Positions 52,456 to 64,000 of a stretch of 64,000 nt of DNA are shown piece by piece. The notes beneath the pieces are model-generated. The model worked only from the letters and a program-made list of their open reading frames with translations. It searched no databases and was not told the DNA's origin. The DNA is from Parascedosporium putredinis (lineage: Eukaryota > Ascomycota > Sordariomycetes > Microascales > Microascaceae): positions 2,666,001 to 2,730,000 of the forward strand of contig CASHTG010000015.1 of assembly GCA_949357655.1 (NCBI GenBank), written 5' to 3'. Numbering within the stretch: position 1 is the stretch's first letter; each line of letters begins with the position of its first letter. A program made the position numbers and the translations under genes.

Positions 52456-53336
52456 TGTTCTTGTTCGCTTTTCCGGGAGGGTGGGGGAGCAATGGAGATG
52501 AAGGAGCAGGTCAACCCCTCTGATAGCAAAGCTTCGTTTTGCTTTGTGCACTCGCACCTCACACACACGCGCACGTATATACAAACACACACACACACAA
52601 ATGCACGAGTGCTCGGGTAGGAAGATCCGGGGACCGAGGATTCTCGGGGTGAACGGCCGGAAGGAGGATCGTCGTGCGCCAAGGAAAGAGAGCACGGCTC
52701 GACTTTGGTGGATATTTGGCCCTGCTTCGAGAATACTATCGCCGCTTTATGCCTTCTTGCACGTTTCGCAGGTGCTCGTATAAATGTGGATATTTTTTTC
52801 TTCCTCTATCCGAGTTTGTTGAAGCTGTGCTCGAGAAGCTCAGCGAAGGCGGGAGAAGAGGGCGCTGGCAGCGTGGCAAGCGTGGATCATGGAAGGCCGC
52901 CTGGGGGAAAGTGGGGTGTTTGTCTTAGATACACCCCTACCGTCCGCATAGACCAATTTCTGGTAATTTTTTCTCTTCCTCGCACGACCCGACTCGGCAT
53001 CTGGTGATTTCAATGGAACGCGACACGGTGCGGTATCGACAAGTTCACCACCTTGACTCCCACCTCGACTCGACTTAAGGCTCGGCGAGGCTTTCGTACA
53101 AAGGGCTCGATCCGGTATCTAGCCCAGTTTTGCCGTTCGGTTCACCACTACATCATTCTTTCAGCCGTCTTCCGCGATAGGAGGTGCCAAAACCTACTCT
53201 CACTCGGTCCGGCACGATCCGATCTCCGCGTCCCTCCCTCTTTTTTTTTCTTAAGGATCTTTTCCTTTTGACGGATCTCCGACACTGCTTCTCAACTCTC
53301 AATCGCTACGCGGGCCCTCATGGGTAGTCGAAAAAC
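52456..53336. promoter_or_regulatory. Divergent promoter between Tma17 and the rhomboid gene
   Basis: These 881 bases should hold both promoters. A CA-rich microsatellite lies at 52555-52600 and a poly-T run precedes the rhomboid start by about 90 bases. No named element is evident. Confidence 0.45.
52555..52600. repeat. (CA)n microsatellite
   Basis: An interrupted CA repeat with CGCACGTATATA in the middle, located in the Tma17 upstream region. Confidence 0.8.
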
Positions 53337-55242
53337 ATGAATCTTCTTGGAGCATCGTCATCGAGGCTGTGTCTCCGGACCCTATCCGCGCGCGCGGCGT
53401 CCCGGCACCGCTCATGCAGGGTTCCCAACACCTTCCACACCACGATTCGCTCCTTCTCCGCCGCGTCCCCCTCCTCGCCAATCCCTCCTCGCCGAAACCA
53501 CCAAAGCGTCCGGGCCTGCTTGAGCGGGTGAAGTGGTACAAGGAAGATGGACCCTCGGTCGGAGGGCCCTCGGGTGCGGCTCCGCGCCGTCCCGTGATAC
53601 GCGACATCCTCACCATGTACGAAGAACTTCCCCCACGTACCGCGACCGCGACGGGTTGCCCTTTGTGAAGAAGGACCTGACTCCGGCCGAAGTCTCGCGG
53701 GTTTTTGGCGCAAAGCTGAAACCCGAATTCGCCAATACCCTGCTCCGCATCCTCCACGGTCGACGGGTGGCGGGTACGCTCGACGATCCGGCATACAAGG
53801 CCAATACGGCGCGGTTCACGAAACAGCAACAGGACACGGCGCTCATGTATCTACGGGAAAAGCTGCCTGTGGATGAGACGATGAATTCGGGACTCAGGGC
53901 ACAGGACGAGCTGGAACAGTTGGAGAGAGAGTTGGCCGGGACATCCAAGGCGCCGGCGACCCCTCCTCCTGCGGGCGGCAACGCGTCTCAGGCAGCCGTC
54001 ACCACCGCCGCTGACCCAGACGCCAAGGTCAGCCCACCGGAGGAGAAGAGCGAGGAGCTCAAGGTAGAATACAAGCCCGACCCGGTCTACGGTTATAGCG
54101 CGTTGGACGCCATCAGGGCGGAGAACCAGGCCCGCATCAAGGCGGAGGAAAAGCGAATTGAGCAGGACAAGTTGAGCCAGGGGAGCCGGTAGCGGGGACA
54201 ATTGAGGCGTACGTGGAGCGCGGGGCCGTCAGCCCCGGATGCAAAAGTGGTTCGAGGAGGGCTCCTCCGGGATCGAAGATGCGCCCGAACTGACGACGTG
54301 GGACCGCTTGGCGCCTTCCATCGCGTTCGCCGCCCTCGTGGTTGGTTCCTGCATAGGGTTCGCCGTGATCTACAACCCTCCGGAGCCAGGCGACCGCCTA
54401 TTCCCCGAGATCTCGCCCGCAGCCGCGACGGTGGCCACGCTCATCGGGCTAAACGTGGCGGTGTGGGGCCTATGGAAGGTTCCACCGCTCTGGCGGTTCC
54501 TCAATAGCTACTTCATGCTCGTCGTGGGCATGCCTAAGCCCGTCAGCATCCTCACGAGCATGTTCTCCCACCAGAAGCTCGGGCACATGGCGCTCAACAT
54601 GGCGGTGCTCTACTACATTGGTAACCGGCTGCACGACGAGGTGGGCCGCGCCAACTTTTTAGGCATCTACCTCTCGTCGGGGGCCATCGGGTACGTTTCC
54701 AGCCTGTGCTTCCACGCCGCCAACGTCGCCAGCCTCGGCGCGTCCGGCGCCGTTCTCGGCATCACGGCAGCCTACTTTTGGCTGCACATGTGGGACAAGT
54801 TTAGGATCATGGGCTTCCCCGCCGAGCCTAGCGAGGGTGTCGACGGCGTTGCGTTCCTGGTCTCCGTCGTGATCTGGAACCTCGCCGCGGCCTTTGCGCC
54901 TTCTAAAGTCGCTCAGGCAGACATCATCTCGCACATGGGCGGCCTCCTCTCGGGTATTGGGCTCGTCCACGTCTTCCAGACCGTGTTTAAGACCATTCCC
55001 GGGGAGATGATGGCAGCGAGGGCGAGCGCAACCACAGCAGCAGCAGCAGCAGCAGCAGCGGCGGCGGCGGCGGGGATGGCCTGGGCAGAGATGGAAGCGA
55101 CGCAGGCACACGATCGGGACGAACTAGCGTCGTCCCGGATGCCGGTGTCGAGGTGCCGAACCCGGCACAGCAGCATGCACCCGGCCCAGAACGGAGAAAC
55201 AAAACTTTTGACCTGTGGGGCGCTAACCACGAGAAGTCGTAG
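53337..55242 (+). CDS. pcp1: Mitochondrial-type rhomboid serine protease (Pcp1/Rbd1-like)
   Basis: This is an intramembrane serine protease of the inner mitochondrial membrane group; yeast Pcp1 processes Mgm1 and Ccp1. The N-terminus (MNLLGASSSRLCLRTLSARA) is a typical mitochondrial presequence with Arg and Ser and no acidic residues. The conserved pre-domain includes DILTMYEELPPTYRDRDGLPF. The rhomboid domain holds several membrane helices, HMALNMAVLYYIGN with its conserved His and Asn, the catalytic Ser in GASG (about residue 471) and the catalytic His in SHMGGLLSG (about residue 534). Five single bases are missing, in runs at 53512-53514, 53630-53634, 54180-54183, 54233-54236 and 55001-55004. 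With these the protein has 636 residues and ends TFDLWGANHEKS. The frame that stays open to 55279 has an artefactual tail after the fifth break. The mature C-terminal region contains a Ser/Gly repeat encoded by AGC/GGC triplets. Confidence 0.94.
55034..55072 (+). repeat. Trinucleotide repeat inside the rhomboid gene
   Basis: A (CAG)n run followed by (CGG)n. In the corrected frame it encodes Ser then Gly; in the uncorrected frame it encodes a long Ala run, which is one sign that frame is wrong. Confidence 0.8.
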
Positions 55243-56143
55243 CAAGTGGATTAGGGAAAACGTGCAGCGTTCTCTCTAGCCCCGCTTCCATCCTCTCGCC
55301 CCTCTCACTCTCACCCCCTCCCTTGCCTTGTCTCTTTCCAGAGATTTGGGAGTGGGTGGGAGTCAGAGAGAGGGAGGAGACGAAGGGGGAGACCAGAAAG
55401 GAGGGGAGGTAGAGAAGAAGGCGAGGGAGAGAATGCGATCCGAGGAGGGCAAGATCTAGGTGTTCGCTCGACTCGAGTGCTATTTACGGAAGCGACGCAA
55501 AGAGAACCGAGGCCCAGGACTAAATTTCTATTTTTGACTCCCCGCCTATCCCATTCTATCCTCGAGTCTCTGAACCTCCCCCTTTCCGCCTTCTTTCCTT
55601 CTCTGCTTCCTCTTGGGCGACCTTCTTTCTCTCTCTCACTCTCTCACTCTCGCTCCCATTTTCTCATCTCTCTCCCTGTACCCACTTGTTTTTGCAACCC
55701 TCGTGAAAAAGTTCATTGCATGGATACAGAAAGGGCCGCATCCGTCTCGGTTTGCATTGACGTAACTCACCCACTATGTTCCACTATGTCCCACTATGTT
55801 GCAAGAGGGGAAGGGGAGGGTGCAGGGGAGCAGGGCAGCAGGCGTCGATAGCAGTGGGGAGAGTTGAAGGGATCAATAAGGGGGTGGGGGAGAATCCAAA
55901 AGACATGATCGGCGGCAAGATCCCGCCAAGGACAAATACGACAGAGACGCGGCGGGCAGCGGGTAGATTCAACGGCGAACACAACCCCTCCAAGGTCTAA
56001 AGCCGCACACCTGGAGGCTGGGATAGGGGACCGCGGATAGACAGGATCGGACGGGGCACGGGCATACATGGATTGATAGAGGAACCCTCTCTACTACACT
56101 ACTTGTAACTATAGTTATGTTTGATCTCGTTTCTTTTTATCCC

Positions 56144-56163
56144 TTTTTTTTTTTTTTTTTTTT
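56144..56163. repeat. T20 homopolymer
   Basis: Twenty T bases within a pyrimidine-rich stretch. Confidence 0.85.
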
Positions 56164-57191
56164 GGCTCCTTGGAGTCGCTGGCTTTGGTGCCCAATTGAT
56201 TGTATCATTTTTCCCCCGCCAAACCTTGCTTATCGTTTTTCATCACATTTGATTTTTCTTCGGCCCGGGCCTTCTCTCTCTTTCCCGTCCGATTCCCCAG
56301 TCGGCTTCCTTTTTCTTTCCCTTTACCCCCGCGTCTCTACGCCCTCCGTGAACTTACGCCTCGTATGTTACGGCCTGTGTCTTGTGGTCTTCCAGCTCTT
56401 TCGTCAGGTTGTCGTCGTGGTCTCGATCCCCGCATGAGTCTGCTTTTCCCGCTATTCCTTTTGATATAATTGCTCACCAACAGGGTCTTTTCTTTCATTG
56501 CGAAAGCTGCCCAAACCTGGCCCCCGCCCAGGAGCTTTCCAGCTCCTCACCTGTTATCCTTCCTCATCTCAACTCCCCCTACCTCATGTCCCTGTCCTCC
56601 CCGGCCCTTTTCCCATCGAGATAGAAGTGGGCGAGCAAGCAGGGGGCGTGCGCGAGAAAGCAAGCAAAGCTCCAAGGTCCACACCCCAACCCTCCCCCTC
56701 CCCCGGCTCAGCTCACCATCACAAACCTTCCAGCTCAAAAGGGTCTAAGACTCACGAATCCTTCTCACCAACTCCCCGAAAATGGACTCTTGCTCACGGC
56801 CCCGCTCCGGGATTGCCCAGTATGTGTCAAGCGTGAAGCAGCTTGGGCAGTTTGGCGGACTCCGATGCACACGGAAACGAAGGATGCTACTTGTTCAGAA
56901 GAAAACCCGCAAGTTCGGTGGGCGGGGTACGGGAATGCCACCAGAAATGGGAGAGGGGGTGGGGGAGAAGGAGAGTGAGTAAAATCAGAGTCTAGCGTTT
57001 GAGCACCGGCGTGGTTGTGTTGTTACTCGACATGTTGTTGTTTGCCTCGATACATATCAAGACCTAGGAGCCGGTGGCAAACCATCAATGGATCCTCAGA
57101 AAAGCCTCTAACCTGCTATTGATGTGCCCAGGCACAAGCTGGCAGCTTACAGAATGTGCTGCGGGTGGTGGTGGCTGCGATATCATGGGAG

Positions 57192-57240
57192 AGAAGCCAA
57201 AAGCCAAAAGCCAGAAGCCAGAAGCCAGAAGCCAGAAGCC
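57192..57240. repeat. Heptamer minisatellite, seven copies
   Basis: Seven head-to-tail copies of AAGCCA with a leading G or A (two AAAGCCA variants among GAAGCCA), 49 bases in all. It is followed 70 bases later by a CA-rich microsatellite. Confidence 0.88.
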
Positions 57241-57308
57241 GAGAAAGAGAGCCTCTTCTCTCCTTGCCCGAGCTTCAAGTCGGCTCGATAGATCGCGAGG
57301 CAGACAGT

Positions 57309-57372
57309 ACACACAAACGCACACAAACGCACGCACACGCACGCACACGCACACACACGCACACACACACAT
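57309..57372. repeat. (CA)n/(CACACG)n microsatellite
   Basis: A CA repeat interrupted regularly by G at the fourth or sixth position and ending in pure CA. Confidence 0.85.
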
Positions 57373-58683
57373 CCGCAGAGAGTATAAGGGTGTGAGGGGG
57401 TATCTTCTCAAGCTCACCCCCTTCTTCCATTCACCCCCTCCCCCTCTTAGTCCTTTTCCCTTGTAAAACATCATTGCATTATGTGAATTGTTACCGAGGT
57501 AGAAGAAGAAGGAGAAAAGAAGAAAAATAGAGGGACGAGGGACTCGGACTGCCAAGTCTTTCTCGATGATGCGTGCTGCCACCACAGGCCCTACCCATCG
57601 CCTTCGCGAGTTTAGACGATAAAGCAAACTCAATCCCAGGTATCCTTCGGAACTTGACATTGACCTTCATATTCAACCGATCGGCTGTTGTACAGACTTT
57701 ACGGGCTGGGACAATGCGCACATGCAGGTAGACAACCCATACATAGACTACGGGGCGAAGAGGTATGAAGAGACAGAGGCAGACTAGGCAGAAAGTCAAG
57801 GTGGACAGGAGACCGAGGCATTCGAAGGCCGTCATAGGAGACGACAAAGAAATGTTAGGAAACAAGAAAGGGAACAGTTGTGGTGTTGCTGATGGTCGCC
57901 TCGACACAAACCGATTTCTCGGGCGTTGCAGGGTGAAGCGATGCAGCTCAGAGGTGGCGGAAGCAGAGCAAGCCCTCCGGGCGAGTGTACATTTCATGCC
58001 TACTGGTTGGCAGGGACCTCATGTGTTTCGATCCGCGGATTGCGGATTGAGGTGAAGCTAGGCCATTCGGGGGTATAAAAGCCTGGCGATATGGGCATCA
58101 TACCCACCACATCCCATCATCGCTTTCCCAATCTGTCAGCCTGCCGAAGACACTGGACGGCGCACGCATCACGGCGACCTCCCACGCCCGTTACCCATCC
58201 CCGCCTCCCGTCCCAGACAAGAAAATGATTTTCACTATTTCTCTTTGTCCTCTTTTTTTTTTTTTCTCTTTTGGTTTTCTTCTCTCTTCTTTTAAGCTCT
58301 GCCTCGGTAGTATCAATGCCCTTGGCCGAATAGAGCATCCGAGAGGGTGGGGGCAGAACGGTCCCCCGACCAGTCCCGTGGATGCCCGCCCATGCCCGCC
58401 CAACGTGTGGGCTCCGAGAGAAGGCCCTGGTTGACTAAGGTCCAACAGCAGTGGGATGAGAGATGGGGGATCAGTTGGGGGATGGGGGATGGGATGAGCG
58501 GGCACCGGGAGCGCTCAGCTCTCTCCACCCGCAAACACTAGGCTGTAACTGGCCCGGATTGACGCAGTGAGGTGCTCCTCAAGTGCTATCCCCTGCAAAC
58601 CACAAACCACTTGTGCACCACGACTGCCAACCTGGATGACACACACCATCTCTAAGAGACGTTGGGCTAACCCCGTCAACTTT

Positions 58684-58715
58684 CCCCCTCTCCCCTTCTC
58701 CCCTTCTCCCCTTCC
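58684..58715. repeat. CTCCCCTT tandem repeat
   Basis: Three to four copies of an octamer close to CTCCCCTT. Confidence 0.75.
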
Positions 58716-61700
58716 CAGCGCTCTTGAGAGGTTGGCCGGCCCAGATCTAACCCGTTCCAGCGTTCTTTTAGCAGTGCCCTGCCGTTCGGGGGACCCGGAA
58801 CAGTCGACTGATACCCTCTTACCTGCGTTATGTCGGTCCAGTTGTAAGCACGTCCGCCGAAAGCAGACAAGCGAGGTTGTGTCACGTCAACCCAGTTTCG
58901 CCTGTGCGCTTGGAGTTCGAGGCGAGGCTCGATAAATATGAAGAGGAAGGAAACATGATTTCCTACCTTGCTGCTTTTCCGGGTTTCTGGACCGTTCTTT
59001 GAACAAGACTCGAACCTCCCCAACAAGAGCGCAAGACCCGTCCATCATTCGGAAAAGAAAAGAAATTGTTGAGGGAAGGCAAGGACAACCTGGGGCTTTG
59101 CCCGTCCCTACCCCCTCCCCCACGGTTTCCTCCCCCGCTCTTATGAAAACTAATCTAGAACCAGAAGTTTGGCGGAAATGGGTTGCTGATATTATGTCAA
59201 TCCCAGCAGTGAGACCCACGTTGGGCCTGGGCAGCGCAGACGGCCACGCACGCTGGCTGCTGCGCGTGTGTGTGGTGGCTGGCGGGTCGCCAGGGAGCAT
59301 TTTGATCTCATGTGCATCAACCTCCTTGTAAATATCCCCGCACCTTTCCAAGCGGACAGCAATTGCCCTTTCAGGAACAGGCATGAGCTCATCACTCACA
59401 CTGCTACCCTAGAGCTCTTCCCCAAAAGAGACTCGCCCTTTGTAGAGTTTCCTGCAGACAACATGCCCTCGCTAACAGATGAAGAGAGGCAGTTGACAAT
59501 TGATAAATCAAAGAGTACGATAACATGGTTTAATAGATCCATAGATGGATTAATGGGGGCGGAGCGTTGGCCCCAGAACTACTTGGAGCTGGCGCGCCTT
59601 CCACTAACACCGCACCCCCTGCCTACCTGCCCACCTGCCTGCCTGCTTGCCTAGATTGGGCTGGCCAGCTCCTCCACCTTTGTGCCACATACCGGACTCA
59701 TAAACTTTTGTTATTACTTTAGCCAAACATCAAGAAAGAGCCACCCCTCCTTAGTTCCTTCCTCGGTTTTTTTTTTTTTTTCTTCTTTCTTTCTTTCTTT
59801 TCATCATTTTTTTCACCTTTTCATGTCTGAAGGCTTCTTCCCAATCCTACCCTATCCCTGCGTGAGCTAAATCTTCTCGTCCCGATGTGCACATCATATC
59901 TTGTTGAACCGGCTCGCATGATGGCCCCGGTGCGTTTCAGCCAGGCACCGGACATTTTTTCCTCGACGGTTGTGGCAACCACCACTTGATCTAGTGCAGT
60001 TGAGGCAATATTCATAAACCTCGTCCATCGCCTTGAACTTCGTACCGTCCGTTTCGTTAGATTACGCGAGCTCTAGCCTCGCCCCGTGAAGTGCGTCCAA
60101 TACCGTGCGGTGAGCAAGGAGAAGGGGAAAAAAGCAAGGAAACACCGAAAAGAATGGGCTGAGATATAATACCAAGGTGAGTGCTATTATGTTGTGTCCC
60201 CATAGCATTTTCCAATGGGGGCTAGGAGCGATAAAACAACCCATTTCGTATACAGCCGCCCCTGGGCCCTAGACACCGTTGCCATGCTCCAAGATAGTAG
60301 TAGTGTGTGACTGAAGGCTTCAAGGAAATAGGATAGGTCACTTCCTTGGTCTACCGCAAAGCAATCTTCGTAGCGTCGAGTCGCGAGGACCCTGCGGGTC
60401 GTGTGCGATTGTTGTCCATCAAGCTATCGCAGCAGCAACCGATGTCACGCCGAGGGGCAGGTCTAACCCCCAGAACGTCATTGGCACAAAGACAATCCGT
60501 CCAGAGCAAGCCCGGGGCCCGGCTAGCAAGTTCGATAACACCTGATTTTCTCACTCGGTGTTCCCATCTTGGGCAGTGTCGCGGCCAAGGACATCTTGGG
60601 CCCTGGCCGCCATACATAATTGGACCCGCTTGTTCGTCCACTGGGGGAGACCAAGACCTTGGTCTAGACTTCAACAAGCCACCCCCATCAGCAGCCCTTG
60701 CAAACTCACCCTACATATGTACAGCTTTGAAGCACCTTCGGAGAGCCGACGCCAGATTCCCGGGCCAGATCACCACACAAACCCCAATGCCCATGTTTGT
60801 TGGAAATATATTGGCACGCCGGTGCACTCAACAGTGCCGAAAGTCCAACCACCGTGTAACAATCACCCAAATACTTGGCCGCCTCCCACACGTCACATAG
60901 TTCAGCTTGGTTGTTAACGTTGACAGAGCAATACTAACGGCACCAAGCCCCAGGCCCAGGCCGATACCGTAGTGTGATTATATCCCCCGCCTTTGATGAA
61001 CTGGCTCGGACAGGAAATAGCAAGGTCAGATATTACCCAAAGTCGCCAGCAGCGTAAACCCCACCACGACCAGTGTGACGTTGAAGCTTCCCAACCTATC
61101 ATATGGGTTGGCGTGGATTAGATGGACGAGGGCGGGACCTGCTAGCGGCAGCAAGGAAGAGGATGCAGGCTCAACACCCGAAGCACCTCTAGGGGTCGTC
61201 TCAGGGCTGGCGAGAGGGGTGGTGGCGGGCCCAAGGAGCTTACAGCCTCAGCTACAACAAGAGATCGTTCAGAAGCCCGTCATCCAAGCTTGTTAATTTG
61301 GCGCAAATCCACTGCGAATCTGGACCTGAACCCCAAGCAGTGATACGAAGTTGAACCCCAAAGAACTAATGGTAAAACACTTGCACCAAGCTTGCTAGCT
61401 TGCCAAGTGCCGTCAAGTACTCGATGCGGTGGCCTCTCAATGTCACCCAGGACTCCGCGGCTAAACATTTTTGTATGCAAAGATCTGTGAGACGTGCGCG
61501 CAGAAGCACATGGATCTGAGAAGGATGAACTTTTAGATTCGTCATATCAGGCGGCGGATCGCCTGCTCCTAGCTTTGCAGCTCCCTTTCTTTTCTCCCCA
61601 ATTCCACGCACGCCCCGGGTTCGACCACCAAACAAATCTCCCGAGGAGGCTAAGGTCACGGCGAAGAAGTGAGATGACAAAAGGGCTGGATCGATTGATA

Positions 61701-63200
61701 CCGTCTAAGATGCTGGCCGTGAGAGGGAGCTAGCTCTCCACGTAATCTTTTTCTTTCTTTTTCTAAGCCCTCTCCACTGGCGGTGGGCAAAACACAGTAC
61801 ACGCCTTCAGGTTGAATCTGGGCCGTAAAGACCCGAGGCTAGAGAGGCCAGTTCAATAGGATCCCGGTGCTCATGCACGCGCTGCTGGCGATAGAAAAGC
61901 CGCAACGAATACAGCTGGGGGCCAGCAGGCAGGCTGCCTTTCCAGGGCGAAGCGGCTCGGAGAGCTGCCGGACAAGAAGGCAGTGGATAAGGCCACCTCC
62001 GCCCCACCCCCACATGCTCGCTAATTGAACATTCTCGAAGATGGTACCTTTTGACGGGATCGAGAAAAGACCGGAAAAATGAATAGTGACCACGGGCTTG
62101 CGCTCTAGACCAACTTCCCGGAAATCCACCGCTAGTGTCATAAGTAGCGACGAGAAGCCCTAATAGGGGGCCAGTCTACGCGGCGAGCTAAATAGGCCAT
62201 CGGGCCTAAACATGCTTCCCACAAAGCGCAAGCAATGAGGAGCCGAGGCGTAAAATGGGGAGCAAATTCAGAACAGGGCAAGTCTGCCCATTTTTGGCAA
62301 TGGGACGGGCCGTGAATCATTATCAGTCGCTGCGAAAAGAACCTAATAGATAGGCAACCAGGTTGGGTGCACTCGCGCCTGAGGGAAATAGTCCTCACGT
62401 GTGCCTCCGCCGTCCACACTGGAGAGGAACCTCCGGCGAGACGCCGAGAGCGAGAAGTATGCCGACAGGGCCGAAGATAGCGACGGTTGAGACGATCGCC
62501 GGGTCTGGGTCGGATAAAAGCCAATCATCGTTATAGGATACCTGAAATAGCTCCAGGGCAGACAGCAACCGTCAATTGATACCGAAGTCGGTTCCGCCAT
62601 GCCGGTGGGGTTGGGAGGCAAGCTATTTCACGCAAGCCAGAGTCTCTACCCTCCAGCTGGGTGGGCGTGCGTCGGCTCTCTCGTTGGGTAACAGGGAGGT
62701 ACCCGGCGCCGCCACAGTCCGTTCAGCACTCGGGCCCGGTGGGTGGGCTTCCGTAAAGGGTTTGAAAGCCGCCGTCTGTCACGCCAGTGGATAGACAGCA
62801 CCCATGTCAGAAGAGCTCCAGAGCACACGTCCCGATTTTAGCCTGTGCAAGTGACAAACAGGTAAAACCCCTCCCCCTCCTTCTCTGTGCTCCCTCCCTT
62901 CTCCGAAAAAGAATGGTAAGCACTCCTGTCAGATATCATAAAGATGATTGATGTGTGTACAGCCCTCTCTTCCTCCGCACCCCCAGAGAAGTATTGGCAT
63001 GATGTGACAAGGGTTGAGGCATCAACCTTACTTGTCGGTGCTGCAGCAAATGGCAGCGTGGGGTCCTCGATGGAAGTCTTGTATCTGTGACATGGCCTGC
63101 AAGTAACTGAAATGGTCCGGAGGGGCAAATGGCACGCCTGGAAACGACACAAAGAGGGCTTTTTTTCGTTCATTTTTTTATCTCGTTCTCGAAGGAGGGG

Positions 63201-63220
63201 GACGCGGACGCGGACGCGGA
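63201..63220. repeat. (GACGCG)n short repeat
   Basis: About three copies of the hexamer GACGCG. Confidence 0.75.
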
Positions 63221-63917
63221 GAACGAAATGGAATGGCATAGTACGACCTATGCAGGCGGACGAGGAGAGAGTCGTATAAAAAGACGGCTTCTCCCTTGTT
63301 TTCTAGATCCCGGGGAACTAAGGCAAGCACCCGTCCGGCCTTTGATCGTTCTTTGATTCCTCTCCTCCTGTCACACTGATCAGTGTCAACTCGAAGCTGA
63401 GGAAAGCTCCAGGCAAAGGGCGCTACCAGGAGCCGCTTCTTGAGACGGCATTCGGGTAAGATTGCACAACACCAGCCTGAGGCTTAGCTAGCTTCTGAAG
63501 AGCCGGTCGAGGCATGGGATTGCTGAGAGCTATACGAACCAACTATCGTCGACTGAAACTGCGCCGGGAACTGTGCAAAAAAGTCGCGGCTTGAAACCGT
63601 CCGGGCCTGCCCATCTTTGTCCTGCAAGGGGACCGCCTCAAGGTACGTTTTCAAGGACGCAGTGCATAGCCCTGTAAGTGGGAAAGGAAAAGGAAGAAAA
63701 AGGCAATGCCCTCTTCACAGTGAGTAGTCGACGGTGCGGCTAAAGAACGGATGGATTCTCTTCATTGGTCTGCGTGGGTTTAGTGACTGCGTCTTGTGTC
63801 TTGTCGTCCTCGATCTCTCTCTTGGGCGACGGCAGGTAGTGTTCAAGCACTGGCTATTTGCAAGAATCAAGTCTTTTGTTATTCTTATGAATGTCTCCAT
63901 GCTTGTAGAATGTATGG

Positions 63918-63943
63918 GTGGGAGAGAGAGGAGAGAGAGAGAG
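63918..63943. repeat. (GA)n microsatellite
   Basis: A GA-rich run with one or two interruptions near the right edge of the window. Confidence 0.75.
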
Positions 63944-64000
63944 AGGTGTTGGCCGCGGCCCAGTCTCTCAATCGAAGCTCTTTCAACGTTGTTAATCAAC

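Larger units (their letters stand above)
55243..64000. other. 8.8 kb tract without a supportable gene
   Basis: Downstream of the rhomboid gene I support no coding gene. The longest frames (about 190 codons) overlap on both strands and contain repeat-derived Cys/Val or His/Thr stretches. Several simple repeats are listed separately. As on the left side, a gene fragmented by missing bases cannot be excluded. Confidence 0.55.

Noticed and set aside
53337..55242. Rhomboid gene as a pseudogene
   Set aside because: Despite five frame breaks the catalytic Ser and His motifs and membrane helices are intact, and every break is a single-base loss in a run, as in all other genes of the window.

Overview
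The window looks like nuclear DNA of a filamentous ascomycete (Pezizomycotina, probably Eurotiomycetes-like; this placement is an inference from protein resemblance). The signs are short introns with GT..CTAAC/CTGAC..AG signals, CT-rich leaders, a Rax2 polarity protein, and two fungus-only proteins that resemble Aspergillus/Penicillium families. I see no bacterial operons, CRISPR arrays, convincing tRNAs, or intact transposons.

Layout: 1-22290 is a gene desert with simple repeats. 22291-26024 (-) is Rax2. 26025-32853 is empty. 32854-34182 (-) is ARPC2, and 34934-37725 (-) is an 878-residue Ser-rich protein. 40176-41637 (-) is a weak gene candidate. 42336-43629 (+) is a fungal protein customarily labelled 'casein kinase II beta 2'. 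44318-44815 (+) is LSM8, convergent with 45179-46814 (-), a nucleoside hydrolase. 49433-50717 (+) is a membrane-anchored Lys/Glu/Ala-rich protein. 51880-52455 (-) is Tma17/Adc17, divergent from 53337-55242 (+), a mitochondrial-type rhomboid protease. 55243-64000 holds only simple repeats. The genes are unrelated housekeeping and growth functions (cell polarity, actin branching, splicing and mRNA decay, nucleoside salvage, proteasome assembly, mitochondrial proteolysis). They do not form a pathway or a biosynthetic cluster.

The main result concerns reading frames. All nine well-supported genes are broken by small frameshifts. Every one of the 25 breaks is a loss of one base (two bases at two sites), almost always in a short homopolymer, and never a gain. 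After allowing for these losses and the introns, each of the nine coding sequences has a length divisible by three. I read this as homopolymer under-calling in the assembly, not pseudogenes. It means single-ORF views of this DNA are misleading, and it is why small spliced genes such as LSM8 are easy to miss. I found no clearly undescribed biological system. The most open questions are the two unrecognised conserved-looking proteins, the candidate at 40.2-41.6 kb, and the size of the gene-free tracts.
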